From: Hirudo medicinalis
Lineage: Eukaryota; Annelida; Clitellata; Hirudinida; Hirudinidae
Reading direction: 5' to 3'
NCBI GenBank assembly: GCA_011800805.1
Contig: MPNW01000387.1
Span: forward strand, 113,002-147,199
Length of the DNA stretch: 34,198 bases
Both the position numbers and the translations under genes were made by a program. Below are positions 1 to 12,000 of this stretch, in pieces (the first letter of the stretch is position 1; every line of letters starts with the position of its first letter). Under the pieces are notes generated by a model. It had not been told where the DNA came from. It did not search any database and was given only the letters and a program-made list of their open reading frames with translations.

Positions 1-9
1 GTAAAGAAG

Positions 10-116
<107 letters not shown>

Positions 117-214
117 GCGATAACGAATGTTAAAATATTTAAATATTTGATGTAAAGTCCCGGAAATACATAAAAATATGACGATTTCAATCCTAGTTTG
201 TCCTGTTTTTTCAG

Positions 215-3200
215 ATCTCAATGAAGTACATGGGAGACGTAAACGTTCAATTTTTAACCAGATTCGATGCGAACAATGATGGACAGATGGACTTAGTGGT
301 GGCGAGCGAGAATGATAACGGTGACTTGATAATCTATGAAGTCCCAACATCGAAAGCTTTCACGTGGGTATATGCAAAGCGTTGGAAGGACTAATAATAG
401 TTTATTATGAATGATTACGATAAATTAAGAGGCTATAAATAATTGTTGTAAAGTCTACTTTTTTATTTTTAAGTATTTACTTTAATTATTTAAGTATTAA
501 GTAATTACTTAAAAACTTTTTTTTTACTTAAAAAGTAAAATTATGATGAGGACATTAATAAAAACTTTTTTAAGTAATTAAAGTAATATTTTTTAATTAT
601 GAATTTACTGATAATGCAAGTTTATTATTTGTAGTTTATAATATTAAAAATGATTAATTATGATAATAATATTTTAATAAATATTTTATTACAAATAAGC
701 AAATATTGCAAATAAAATATTATAGCGGTATTTTATTAATGTCCTCATCATAATTTGATGCGTAGGACAATTTTGATTTATAATTACGTGCTGGTTGCTG
801 TAAGAGACAAGGCAGGGTAGGGTTGCAAGTTCCATTGTCTCTCTCGAAGAAAACTCAGACTTGAGAAGCGCGCAACACGGTGCCGGATTAAGCCTGTGGG
901 AGGCCTGGGGCCTGCCTTCCAAGCAGGCCCCCTTTCCAACTCCCCTTTAGGGGCCATCCATATATGACGTCCACACGAAAACTGGATTTTTGCACCCCCC
1001 TCCCCCCTGTCCACAAGCATCCACATCAAGTTACCCCTCCTCACCCCCCTTGTGGACGTCCACACACCGGCAACATAAAGTGCACATCTATCTCCCTAAT
1101 TTAAAGGCCGGTACAATGACCCTCCATGCGGGTGTCACGAGTCCACGACAAGACAACGCATGCTGAGAGTGAGGCACCCTCATGACATATAGGTTTAAAA
1201 TTTATAAGTTCTCACTCGCAATTTCTGGGTCGAATTGTTAAAAGAAAGTAGCTTTATTTTACTACATTTTTACTGCTTTTATTGTTTTTGTGGACTTCCA
1301 CATTCTGCATAGTTTTTCAAGCTGGTCAGTGACGATACAGCAGTATTTAGATCGAGTTTTGCGTGTTGTAGACTTTTATTAGTAAGCACCTATTCTTTGC
1401 AGGATATCATTCCAGAAGATGTTGTAAATACCTGTTTCAAGATGATTTATCTGTCTTAACAGTCCTTTTGCTTCACAGCGCAGACACCCTTTTTCTTCAA
1501 TGTCATCATCAATTTGTTTCAGCACATCCTTAATCTGCTGGTAGTCATGCTTAAGTGCCTTCGTTGCGTCATCTCTGCAGGACCAACACGTTGTTGTGAC
1601 ACGTTTGAGAGTCAACGACGAATCAATGATGAATGTTTCAAAGCCTTAGTCAAAAGTTGATGTCGATGCGTTGAAATTGTGAAGAAGACGAACAGCTTCA
1701 AGGAAGTAAAAAAAAAATGAACAGCATTCGAGCATCATTCTACAGCATTTTACAGCATTTTTCCATACCAAGTTTAGAGAATGTGTTGTACAAGGAGTCC
1801 AGGATGCAAGACTGTTCTTCTCTCTCACTTTGGCTTGTAGACCATTGTATTTACCACTCATTGCAGATGCATTGTCGTAGCTTTGTCCGCGGAGGTTTCC
1901 CAGATCTAGGTCATGTATCTTCAAAAGTTCCATCAAAGCATTGAACATCTCTTGAGTGCCATGGCATTTGTTTGCCATGACTATTACAAAGCGTTCCACT
2001 GGGCCATCTTTTTCCATGAACCTCAATACAAGGGCCAGTTGGTCAATGTGGGCTGCATTGGATGTAGAATCCAAAGATATGGAATAGTACTTTGATTTCT
2101 TAACTCGAGAAATGATTTCTCCGAGGACTTGTTCACCCATTACACTGACAAGCTCTTTCATTATTGTAGATGACAGATAGTATGTGTGTCCCTTGCCGCA
2201 ATTGGCTTGAGNCTTTGATTTCTTAACTCGAGAAATGATTTCTCCGAGGACTTGTTCACCCATTACACTGACAAGCTCTTTCATTATTGTAGATGACAGA
2301 TAGTATGTGTGTCCCTTGCCGCAATTGGCTTGAGTTTCGGTATGCTGTGCAAGAAAGTGGCGTACTGAGCGATGAGTTCAAGAATACCCAGAAAGTTTCC
2401 ATTTCTAGAAGATCCAACCAATTCGTTGTCTCCTCTAAATGCTAAGCCACGCTCGGCAATAAATTTAATAACACTGACTACTCGTTTCAACACTGCTCTA
2501 GACGCTCGACCTGTTGTGTCAGCTCCGTTCATTTTGCACAATTGCTTTTAACCTCCTATTGAAAGCAATCGTAGCCTTCAATGTTCTATTGACTGCTCAT
2601 GACTATGTAGAAGTTCTTGTGAATGTTGAATTGGAAACCAATCACAGAAACCATTAGATGAAAGCTGAGAAGACCCAGATTTTACTTTATTTAAACACAT
2701 CAATCTGCACGTGGAGCACTAAACACATCCATTAGAGAGAGATTTTATTCGGAAATTTCGAATAACATTTGAATTGAATTTTTAAAACATTTCCAATCAG
2801 GGATGTTACTAAATATGTAAAGCACAAGATCCTATCAAACTTCATGGATAGCGTCGTCGGGTGCCCATCGATTGTGAAGCCATTCAAGCCTGCATCCAAG
2901 TAACATAAACTTAATTTTTTTTTATTCGTTAAGCAGCAATTTTGATTGGGTTTTTGGAATATTAAATAATAATAATTATTCAAGTTCAGTTTGTAAGGAG
3001 TTTCTTTCAAAGACGTGAAACAAAGTCATTACCAAAGACAGTTTTACGTTCGCATTAATAATAATAATAATAATAATAATTTATACGCAGACATACAATC
3101 CAATGAAATATACTAAATTATTATTAACTAATAAATCAAGTTTTCATCAAGGTATTCCGGCAAGCCATGGATACTGCTGGCAGGAGCGTCCTGCAGTAAA

Positions 3201-3476
3201 GCCTCCTACCTTGCTCCTTATTGGCCCAATGATAAAGAGAACTGGGACTACAGAGAAGTCGTGATTATGAGGGGGCTTAAAGCAGCAAATGGAATCGCTG
3301 CCGTGGACTTAGACTTAGACGGCTACACCGACGTTTTTCTCTCGATAACCGAAGAAGGCATCATCAAATCGTTCAGTTTTAAGGACGCCGTCGCTGGCTC
3401 CCGAGTCTCATTCGAGCTGCCTTGGAATTCCATGATCTTCTGTCACGTGCTCGGCATCTTTAGCAGGCACTTTTGA
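215..3476 (+). CDS. FG-GAP/VCBS repeat protein, last two exons (5' part outside window)
   Basis: Two exons are visible: 215-363 (acceptor ttttttcag, donor CAC|gtgggt) and 3152-3476, which ends at TGA 3474-3476. Phases agree (2 bases carried, then G), giving about 158 residues. Each exon carries one calcium-loop motif of the FG-GAP/VCBS beta-propeller type: DANNDGQMD followed by LVVAS, and DLDLDGYTD followed by VFLSI. In integrins and VCBS proteins, loops of the form DxNxDGxxD sit between propeller strands. The second exon also reads KPWILLAGASCSKASYLAPY upstream of its loop. I cannot name the protein; it may be secreted or extracellular, but the start is outside the window. AATAAA at 3661-3666 fits the end of the transcript. 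The 2.8-kb intron holds several transposon relics. A missed middle exon or a further 3' exon cannot be excluded. Confidence 0.7.
538..756. mobile_element. Fold-back element with 26-bp perfect inverted ends
   Basis: Bases 538-563 are the exact reverse complement of 731-756 (core ATGATGAGGACATTAAT), enclosing about 167 bases of AT-rich DNA without coding potential. The form is that of a small MITE or foldback element. I see no clear target-site duplication, so its limits may be wider than given. Confidence 0.6.
964..1312 (+). mobile_element. MITE-like repeat, copy 1 (3'-truncated)
   Basis: This stretch matches 13818-14153 along most of its length, for example CTGTCCACAAGCATCCACAT, GCACATCTATCTCC, GAGTCCACGACAAGACAA and AAGTTCTCACTCGCAATTT, with scattered differences. 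It begins with ATGACGTCCACA, whose reverse complement closes the other copy. Palindromes GTGGACGTCCAC (1052-1063) and GTGGACTTCCAC (1290-1301) lie inside. The last 60 bases seen in the other copy are missing, and the hAT relic begins where this copy stops. Confidence 0.75.
1300..2641 (-). pseudogene. hAT-family (ZMYM1/DUF4371-like) transposase relic
   Basis: Read on the minus strand, pieces of a hAT transposase appear in order: ERGLAFRGDNELVGSS (near 2430), MKELVSVMGEQVLGEIISRV, YYSISLDSTSNAAH, GQSYDNASAMSGKYNGLQAK, CTTHSLNLVWKNAV, then DDATKALKHDYQQIKDVL and AKGLLRQINHLETGIY (1379-1615), and weakly LDLNTAVSSLTSLKN near 1330. These are typical of the DUF4371 and central catalytic part of hAT proteins related to ZMYM1. 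Frames shift near 2350, at the poly-A tract near 1708 and near 1620, and there are stops, so it is not functional. The N at 2212 is flanked by an exact duplication (separate entry). Terminal repeats are uncertain; GGTGCCGGATTAAGCC near 875 resembles hAT ends. It sits antisense in an intron of the FG-GAP gene. Confidence 0.85.
2090..2334. repeat. Exact 122-bp direct duplication around a single N
   Basis: Bases 2090-2211 and 2213-2334 are identical, separated only by the N at 2212. Inside the hAT relic this repeats the same transposase segment. Two contig ends that overlap but were joined by one N would give exactly this pattern. Confidence 0.95.
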
Positions 3477-3860
3477 TCCTCTATTAGATGGAAACGCAAC
3501 ACCACAACAACGGTTCTCCAACAAGTTATGGACAAACGTTCACATTTCAGCTGGAGCTTTTGGCTCCCTAAATGCTTAAGAATGCAATGAAAAGTAATCT
3601 ACTTGCAACAAATACTCAATTTTTACCAAGCAATTCATTAGCCATCTCGGTTTTAACTTTAATAAACACCTTCGTGTAAAACTCTCAATTAAGTTACAAT
3701 TCCTTAATTTAAAAAAGAAAAGCAACCCTTAAGAATTCAGCTTGTGATGTAAATTCTAAATGTCTCATTTTTATCTCCAACTTCAGAGAGAAATTCCAAA
3801 ACATCATTCAGTTACTCTATAAAATCCACGGTGGTCAGCCTTGAGTGACGCTCGTCGGGA
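3477..3860. other. Convergent 3' region between FG-GAP gene and HSPA14
   Basis: No open frame of note. It holds a plus-strand AATAAA at 3661-3666 for the FG-GAP gene. I found no exact AATAAA on the minus strand close to the HSPA14 stop. Confidence 0.6.
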
Positions 3861-6800
3861 CTATGTTTGGATCATGTCTGTTGATAGGTTGTGGATCGAC
3901 TTGCTGATCGAGGAGAGCTTCTTTGATGACTCGACTTGGAGGTCGACCAGGTGCTGGCCGGAGGTGTCAGAGCACATCAGGTGAAGAGAGCCATCGCTGA
4001 GATACATACATGCGTTCATTAGATGAGTTTGAGTCAGCACAGATAAACAGGTACATAAATCGATATCAATCAACTTGAAAATCATCGACCAAAATCTTTT
4101 TCGGTTGCATTGTAATTCACGCATCACGGATATTACCGTATTATAGAACAACATTAAAAACATGGCAGACAAAAATACAACTCACTGCTTGAAGTGGAAG
4201 ACAATGTTCACTGAGCCATGAAATGCTTCACCTAAGGCCACCTAGAAAAATGAGAGCAAATGAACAGAATGAGTCTTATTAGTGATAAAAATTTGTTATT
4301 TCAAGCAACACATTTGTCCATACAACCAACATTCACTGACCTTCAGCAATGACCTGACATCACATGGCCCCCCCTGCAAAAGATGCAATAAAGCACCCTT
4401 CTGACCAGGGTTAAGAGCCAATGTCAACTCCCTCCTGAATGGCACAGGAGTTTTCTTGTGGAACAAGACCTCTCTCTTCCCATTGGCTACCTGACACCAT
4501 AAAAAATATACTAAACAATTAATCCAGTGGTTCTTAGGGGAATTAAGATATGTGTATTTTCATTTGATTCAGCCTCAATGCAAAGATTACTGTAAAAAAA
4601 ACAATAACCAAGAAACGAAATGATCAACAACAAATGAGCTGCCTAATAATGGGTTTTGATTGATGCTTTCCTGCGTGAGGTGGTAATGAAAAAAACTAAA
4701 AAGTAGTTATAATGCGTCGTGTTTGCGATGATTGCAGTGCCTCCACATCCAGCGCACGAGGCTCCACTAAGAACGGCTAAATACAAATGCAGGTGGATTC
4801 CGATTGAACTAACCTCCAACAGAATGTCAGACGACAGGCAGGGGAGTTCACAAGATTGAGAAAAGAGTTCTGATTCACTGCTATCTTTTCCAGACAGAAT
4901 TGAAGCCTGCAAATGGAAATATGAATTCAAGTCGGCATTCGTAAAAGAATTGCCAAGTGCCGATTTCTGATGAGAGATTCTATAAAATGAGATAAATAAG
5001 ACTAGGCAGGTTGGCCGAATGGGTCGCCGCACTCCTGCATGCGGTCATAATGTGTCGTGTTCGCAACCCAGCCTGCACCGCCAGGGATCGCCCTGGGGTA
5101 GGGGCGCTGTATAAATGGTAGATTGATTAGAAAGTGCACTCACATTCCATTCGGATACATGAGGCACTCAAAAGATGAGCTAAATACAAATAATAATAAT
5201 AATCACTGACAGATGTGGGACGCAATTGCTGAAGATTCTAGTTTGAGCACTGAAGGCCCAGCCGTCGGCAAATACAAATATAAAATAGCCATAAAATATG
5301 TAACATTTGACTATACTAATGCATGTTATTATTGTATTGTATTACATACTATACTAATTCACATGTTATTATCATATTATATAGACTACACTAATAGACA
5401 CTGATGCTTGGTTATGACCATTCAGCAGAGGATTAATAACAGCAAATATTTCCAACAAACCTGGTGAGCAGCTCCAACAGCGATGACCTCGTCTGGTGTT
5501 ATGGTGCTATAAAACTCTGAGCCCGGCAGGAGTTCTTGGAGCTTCTGCTGGAGCTGAGGCATCTTTGACACTCCTCCACAAAGAACCACCTGCCGTTTAA
5601 TTTGGAAAACATTTTAATACCTGATTTGAAATCTCCAATCAATATTAAGATTAAAATTCATTCTTGGACTAACATCTTATGAAGGAATAACAATATTAAT
5701 AAAAATAATAATAATAATAATAATAATACTTTAACAAAGATGCCTAGCCCTTTCCTTAAATGGATGTAATGTATATCCCATTATAAATGTGAAATGTCTC
5801 TTGATTATGAGACACATAAAGAATTAGTTGGTCTTCCTGGTCCGAAGAATGATGTTTGTCCTTTAACAAAACCGAGTACCGAAAAAATGAATGCACGTGC
5901 TCATACCTTGCCGATTTCTTCGGGCCTTAGTCCTGCCGTCTCAGCAATTAACCGAGAAACAACGGACAGGCATGACTGAACGAAAGAGGAGCTGAGAATA
6001 TCCAATCGACTCCGCGAGATGTTGCACGAAAAATCCACTCCCTCGAAGAGGGACTCCACCGAGCAATTGGAGGAAGGCAAGGAGGAGAGGGCGTGCTTGC
6101 ACGTCTCTGCGGCCAATCTCAGCTTGGCCCTCGAACGTTCGTTCTTGCTGCAGTCCTGCCTGCTCTGCCTGAAAAGTTGAATAAATTTTAGAGAAAGCAT
6201 GTCTTCCGAGGCATTTGCAAGAAATTAATTTAAATTAACGTCCTACGATAATAATAATCAGGACTATAAGAGTGAAACCAACCTTTTAAACTCCCCAACG
6301 AGGAACTCAACCAGGGCGTCGTCGATGGCAACACCGCCCAGACTGTTGTCGTGGTGATGCGCAACGACCCTGTACATGCCGTTGACGACATTCACCACGG
6401 AAATGTCGGTCGACTGACCTCCTATCCGAAGGACGAGGACATTGCTGGAATTGAGGGGGGAGTAATTTTGTTTTTAGACAACCAAGCTTTTCGTCGGATG
6501 ATCGGCATATGGATGGACGTAATCAGATTACACAAAAATCATATCAATCATTCAAGCAACATATGTTCTACTAAACTGTTCTACTAAACTGTGCTACGAT
6601 AAAAGACTAATAAAATCAGCAAGCAGAACTAGAAGACTTGGATAAATGCCAAATTTCATCAATAAATATGTAAGACTAAACAAAATTATAATAAAAACGA
6701 AGCCACAAAATAAACAAATGGAGCATTTCCTACGAAAAATGGACAGAAAATGAGTGAAAATAATTGCAGTGCTTAAAAAAATGAAATCTTCAGTTACTGA

Positions 6801-8690
6801 CCACGACATGTTCGGCTCATTCTGCCCGATGTTGTAGGCAAGCAGCGATGAACTACATTCGTTGACCACTCGAAGTACAGTGAAGCCTGCAGATTCAGCT
6901 GCTTTCCTGTAATGTTTGTGTTAAAAATCATTAACAATCATTGTCACATAGTGACCAATAATAACAACCATTACCACATGGTGACCACTAATAACAATCA
7001 TTATATAGTGACCAATAATAACAACCAGTAAAACATAGTTTACCAATAACAACAACCATAATCACATAGTGACCAATGATAACAACCATTGTCACATAGT
7101 GACCAATGATAACAACCATCATCACATAGTGACCAATGATAACAACCATTATCACATGGTGACCACTAATAACAATCATTATCACATGGTGACCACTAAT
7201 AACAATCATTATATAGTGACCAATAATAACAACCAGTAAAACATAGTTTACCAATAACAACAACCATCGTCACATAGTGACCAATGATAACAACCATTAC
7301 CACATGGTGACCAATGATAACAACCATTGTCACATGGTGACCAATGATAACAACCATTGTCACATAGTGACCAATAATAACAGTCATTGTCGCATAAGGA
7401 CCAATTATAACAATCATCATCACAGAATAACATCGACCAACTTAACAGCCTCTCTCTGCTGGACAGTGAAGTAGGCGGGCACGTTCAACACGGCTTCGTA
7501 ACTCTTCTGTGGACCGCTCTGACTTTTGGCTGTTTCTGGAGGAGAGAATGAAGGTTATTTTTTCAATCAATTGCTGTTCAGCTTGATTATTTACACACGT
7601 TATCATTAACGTATTAATAAACAAATAGATAGAAATGAGGTTACAGAAATAAAATCTTTGTTTTTTTATTTTTTGGCCGAACAGACAAATAACTGTTATA
7701 ATGGATAAATTTATTCAGCACCACAAAGCATGAGGATTGTGCATGCGTCTGTTTTATATTTAGAAATTCACTTGCTTGGCCAAAGCTACACATAATCATC
7801 CATAAATATATTAATTGATTAATTAATCCTCAATGAAGTAAGTCTACCAAGCAAGCTTTTGAAAATTAGGCTGGCAACTTCCACTGGATGTAATTGGGTC
7901 AGTTTGTCATTCTTGGTGACATGGTAAAGGGGCTGGTTATTGTTCCGGACAATCTGGAAAAAGTTGAAAAAACATTTCAGAAATTTTTTCAACTGTTTGC
8001 ATGATCAATCAGAAAATCCACCAATAAATGATTTTGAGACATATAAAAAAAATTTGAATGAACAAATTGTGACAAATACCTTGACTTTACTTTTCGAGAT
8101 GTAGTTGTCAAGTTCTTCAGCATTTTCGGAAAAATTCTTCCCAAGTATCCTCTTAACATTGAATATTGTGTTGCTAAGGTTTCTCTGGGAACTCTGCTTA
8201 GCAGCCAGTCCAACAGACTGAAAATAATTTTAAACCAAAATGGTAAATTTACAGAAAGGCAGAAACACATGACTTATCATAGCATTATTACTTATGCAAA
8301 TTTACAAAGATTGTCACTTACGACATCACTTCCAAGGAATCCTACGCAAGCTGGAGTCACTCTGTCACCAAGATCATTGGCTATAACCTGACATTGGCCA
8401 TCCTATGTAAACAAAGGTTATGATTATAACTATAACAAGATTATTATCATTTATTTGTATTATTTTTCAATTTTGTAGACTCTTGGTGTTGCAAATTTTT
8501 TTTAACCAGACAGCAAAAACGTCAAAATATCGCTCAATGCTGCATGCTTCAGAAACAGACGGAAAATAAGCATATTTCAAAAATATTGGCTATTTAACAA
8601 ATCTTAAGCATAACTTGAAAATGTATTCACCCTGCACACGGCCACGCTAGAAGTAGTACATCCTAAGTAAACCCCGAATACCGCCGACAT
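3861..8690 (-). CDS. HSPA14: HSPA14, ribosome-associated Hsp70-like chaperone
   Basis: Thirteen exons in continuous phase give 523 aa (human about 509): 8631-8690, 8322-8402, 8080-8217, 7848-7953, 7442-7535, 6802-6906, 6283-6444, 5907-6168, 5461-5589, 4814-4906, 4341-4490, 4186-4241, 3861-3996. All use GT-AG. The start is MSAVFGVYLGCTTSSVAV, the Hsp70 phosphate-1 motif. Then come NDLGDRVTPACVGF, GLAAKQSSQRNLSNTIFNVK, LRIGGQSTDISVV (phosphate 2) and VVLCGGVSKMPQLQQ (adenosine motif). The C-terminal part is short and has DGSLHLMCSDTSGQ, as in HSPA14 rather than canonical Hsp70. In mammals HSPA14 works with DNAJC2 as the ribosome-associated complex on nascent chains; that role is inferred by homology. 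A SINE lies in the intron 4907-5460 and a minisatellite in the intron 6907-7441. It starts 321 bp from the divergent CAPZA gene. Confidence 0.95.
5006..5203 (+). mobile_element. tRNA-derived SINE (family A), copy 1
   Basis: It contains an RNA polymerase III A box (TGGCCGAATGG, 5012-5022) and B box (GTGTTCGCAACCC, 5057-5069), then a body with GGGGCGCTGTATAAATGGTAG and a tail GCTAAATACAA running into (AAT)n. The copy at 10130 matches it throughout. It lies in an HSPA14 intron, antisense to the gene. Partial tail-like pieces (GGCTAAATACAAAT near 4780, GGCAAATACAAAT near 5267) lie close by. Confidence 0.85.
5700..5728. repeat. (AAT)n microsatellite
   Basis: A short AAT run in the HSPA14 intron between the exons at 5461-5589 and 5907-6168. 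Confidence 0.9.
6935..7430. repeat. 30-bp minisatellite in HSPA14 intron
   Basis: About 16 imperfect tandem copies of a 30-base unit close to GTCACATAGTGACCAATGAT plus AACAACCATT. A larger block (ATATAGTGACCAATAATAAC, then CAGTAAAACATAGTTTACC) recurs at about 7000 and 7210, a sign of higher-order duplication. Because 30 is divisible by three, the minus strand shows long periodic open frames (motif HYVTMVVIIG) that are not genes. There are no unique spacers, so it is not CRISPR-like. Confidence 0.95.
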
Positions 8691-9011
8691 TTTGAGTTGT
8701 TTACCAAGTTTGTACAGATGACTTCTAGATATATTAAATCGATAAATTGTTCAAAGCTGTACTAGTGCATTTGAAAAATTATTGATTTGTGTAATTATTT
8801 TAAAATTGTAAGGATTTTTAGAAAAATTATATGGTAAATACAAATAATGTTTTAATATATTTAATTTTTACCTGTTATTAAAATATATGTAACAAAAGAC
8901 ATGTTGATTATGGAACAACTTTTTGAATGGGCATTTAGGTACTTGTTTCTAACTCATACATTTTAATCATCCCTAGCTTCCATCAGTATCAAAACACTTC
9001 AGTCTACAAAA
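8691..9011. promoter_or_regulatory. Probable bidirectional promoter, HSPA14/CAPZA
   Basis: 321 bases between two divergent ATG codons. AT-rich, with no clear TATA box assignable to either side. The promoter role is inferred from the head-to-head layout only; 5' untranslated exons could lie elsewhere. Confidence 0.45.
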
Positions 9012-12000
9012 ATGGCGAGGAATGTTGGTAGACAAGAGAAGGTACGGCAGCTTAACCGTTTTGATTAAATGAATTAGCTTCAGATGTTGAAAATTGGTAG
9101 TGTTTTGCTGATGTTGTTTGAGTTTTTGTCTTTGTCTCAATGTTGCTACTTTAGCCGACTACTTCCTGTTAGATCACTCCCGCTGGTATTAGGATATCTC
9201 CATATAAGGCAATAATTCGTAATTTTACAAATTATTTGTTAGTGTGTGCGATTGTTTTTGAAGTTGAACCATATTCATTAGATTTGAAAACGAATCATAT
9301 TAGTCATTACTCAGCAATCAGCAGTCAGCGATATATCGGACTTATTATTTTTTAAAGGGAAAGATTGCGAGCTCTTTTATTCTCCATGCCCCTCCAGGCG
9401 AATTCAACGAAGTTTTTAATGGTAAAGATGACTTTTGGAGCCTCCATTTCTTCTTTGGCTTGGCATCAAATTTTGTTAAATTTTGAAAAACATGTTACTA
9501 TGGTTACATATTATTAATTGACTGTTAGGTTTGATTGTTTATTAAATTAAACATTAAATGTTGTCTAGTGCTTTAATTACAAAATGCTTCAATTGTGATT
9601 TCATGATGAGTTTGAATCTCAGATGTGCGCACTCTTCTGGATGATGATGAGTTGTTAAGAGAAGAAGCATACAGGTTGTTGTTACTGCTGGTTTTTAAAA
9701 AATATTTTCTTGTCACAGGTTTTTTAATGTTAACGATATTCGTCAGCATTATTTCGAGCGATTTAGTATTATTTTTAATATTAAAAAAGAAAGCCCCTTG
9801 CCTAAAGCAAAACAACCCATATATATGTTATTATGTAAAACACATTGGTATTTTGTCGTCTCTGGAAATGTTTACGCTGCTTTTGCTTAAAGTATGGAAA
9901 GCTGAACGTGTTTACAGCATGTCAAATCAAACAGAAACATTATGTTAAAAAAAACCCAAAGATTACGAGTGGAATGCAAAGTAAGGTTCGTAAATAATAT
10001 TAGTTTTCAAAAACCAAATGCTGTTTTGTTCACAACATCTTGGTTGCTTCTAATAAATGTAATTGCAGACGATCTTTTATTGTACTTTATTATCTTGTAT
10101 TCTGAAGCTGATGTTTGGTGCTAAAAGTTGCAGGTTGGCCGAATGGGTTGCATATCTGCATGCGGTCGTAATATAAACAGCGTAATGTGTCACGTTCGCA
10201 ACCCAGCCTGCACCTCCAGGGAGCGCCCTGGGTTAGGGGCGCTGTATAAATGGTAGATTGATTAAAAAGTGCCTTCACATCCCATTCAGATACATAAGAT
10301 CGGCTAAATACAACACGATGAAAATGCATTTAACAGACATTTGACATTGCTCTTCACGTCATCGCAACATTCTTGATGTTTCATGTTTCTCGTGCTCGGA
10401 AGCCCGATATAGTTAAAACCGGCACATAGGTTGTTCAACGTTGTTCATTAGTCTCGACATTCACCACGCTTTTTCTGTGTGCAGTGCTGCAGCGGAATAC
10501 AACAAGGAGCAGTTCATCTCGTGCAAGTTGGAAGGATCTGCCGAACACGTGAGTGTCGCTAAGTGAAGTTCGCTTGGTAATGGGAGGAATGTGGTGTTTA
10601 TCGCATTGTCGCAATGTATGGTTCTTAGCTTTAGTCTAACCGTTTGCGTTTATCACAATTTGATCTCAATTTTATCTTAATTAGGTCATTAATATTTATT
10701 AGCTCTCTGATGTGGAAGCTTTTTTGTGGATGTACAAAATTCAGTTATAATTTTAAAATGTTATATATTATAGCAAGTTCCTGGTTAATTTAAACAGTTA
10801 TAATGGGGTCAGTCAGGTTGATCCTATTGCTGCAAATTCATGAAATTCTTTCAGGTCTTGATAACAGAGCATGGTGACCTGGGAGGCGGGATATTCTTTG
10901 ACCCGAGGACCAATCAGTCTTTCAAGTGGGTGGAGCTAAAGATATTATCATAATTATAACCAATGTGCCAAATGGCAACTCCTTTGCCTACAACAAAACA
11001 ACATTGTTAATATCCAGGATAATGTAACTTTCTACTGCAACGATACAAATCGTCATCCAGGTATGACCACCTGCGGAAGGAGGCTACTGAAATTAAGCCC
11101 CACACTCAGGAGAAGTCGCACGTGGACAACTGGCGTCGAGCCATGGAGGACACCCTGACATCCTACGTTCACGACCACTATGGCAAGCAAGGCTCGTCGA
11201 CCGTCTATGGGGTGGACAACAAGGACGGCACGATGACCATCATAGTCTGCATGGAGAGTCACCAATACAACCCAAAAAATTACTGGTTATACTATTATAT
11301 ATATATATATATATATATGTTTTATACTTTGCGTACATTACCGATCGTTATTATTATCGGAGACAATCAATAAGACAGGTCATTGGTCGATGTGGATGCG
11401 CTGGTGATGTAAAAATTAATATTTTCATTGCCTTAAATTGTGAAGACAATCGAGTTTCATGATCGGCATCTCGTCTTTCCGTGCAGGAACGGTAGGTGGC
11501 GCTCCCAGTGGTCCGTGACCTTTCAGGCTGATCAGTCGTCTGCTGATGTGGTGGGCATAATGAAAGTTCAGGTAATTTTATTCGTAGATGTGTTTTTATT
11601 TTATGCTCATTTATATAGCACAACATCTAGCAGGAGTGCTTTGTGGCCGTGCGAGCCGGGTTTTGAACTCGGCACGTAACAGTCTGTTGCTTTTACCATC
11701 ACTCACAGGAATGCTACCCTCTGAGCCAACTTGTTGTTTTTGTTGCTGAAGGATATTTATTTGCTGGCTTGAGATTTTTTTAGTCTGAATATTTGCGATT
11801 TATCGAGAGCATTCATGGGCAGACGGCTCGTTCGAACAGACGGATGATTGCTATTGGTTGACTCGGTCATTTCAATTCGTCCAATCCAGGTGCATTACTA
11901 CGAGGACGGCAACGTGCAGCTGATTTCGTCGAAAGAGTGTAAGAGCAACATCGCCATCACTGTTAGTTTTTTGTCCGAATCTCTAATGATCACCTAAATG

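Noticed and set aside
784..1065. 93-aa minus-strand ORF
   Set aside because: It covers the MITE copy and possible hAT end, with no protein-like features.
6935..7430. CRISPR-like array
   Set aside because: Units are directly adjacent with no unique spacers, and the context is an animal intron.
6988..7474. Long minus- and plus-strand ORFs with repeated HYVTMVVIIG-like units
   Set aside because: They are read-through of a 30-bp minisatellite in an HSPA14 intron, open in several frames at once.
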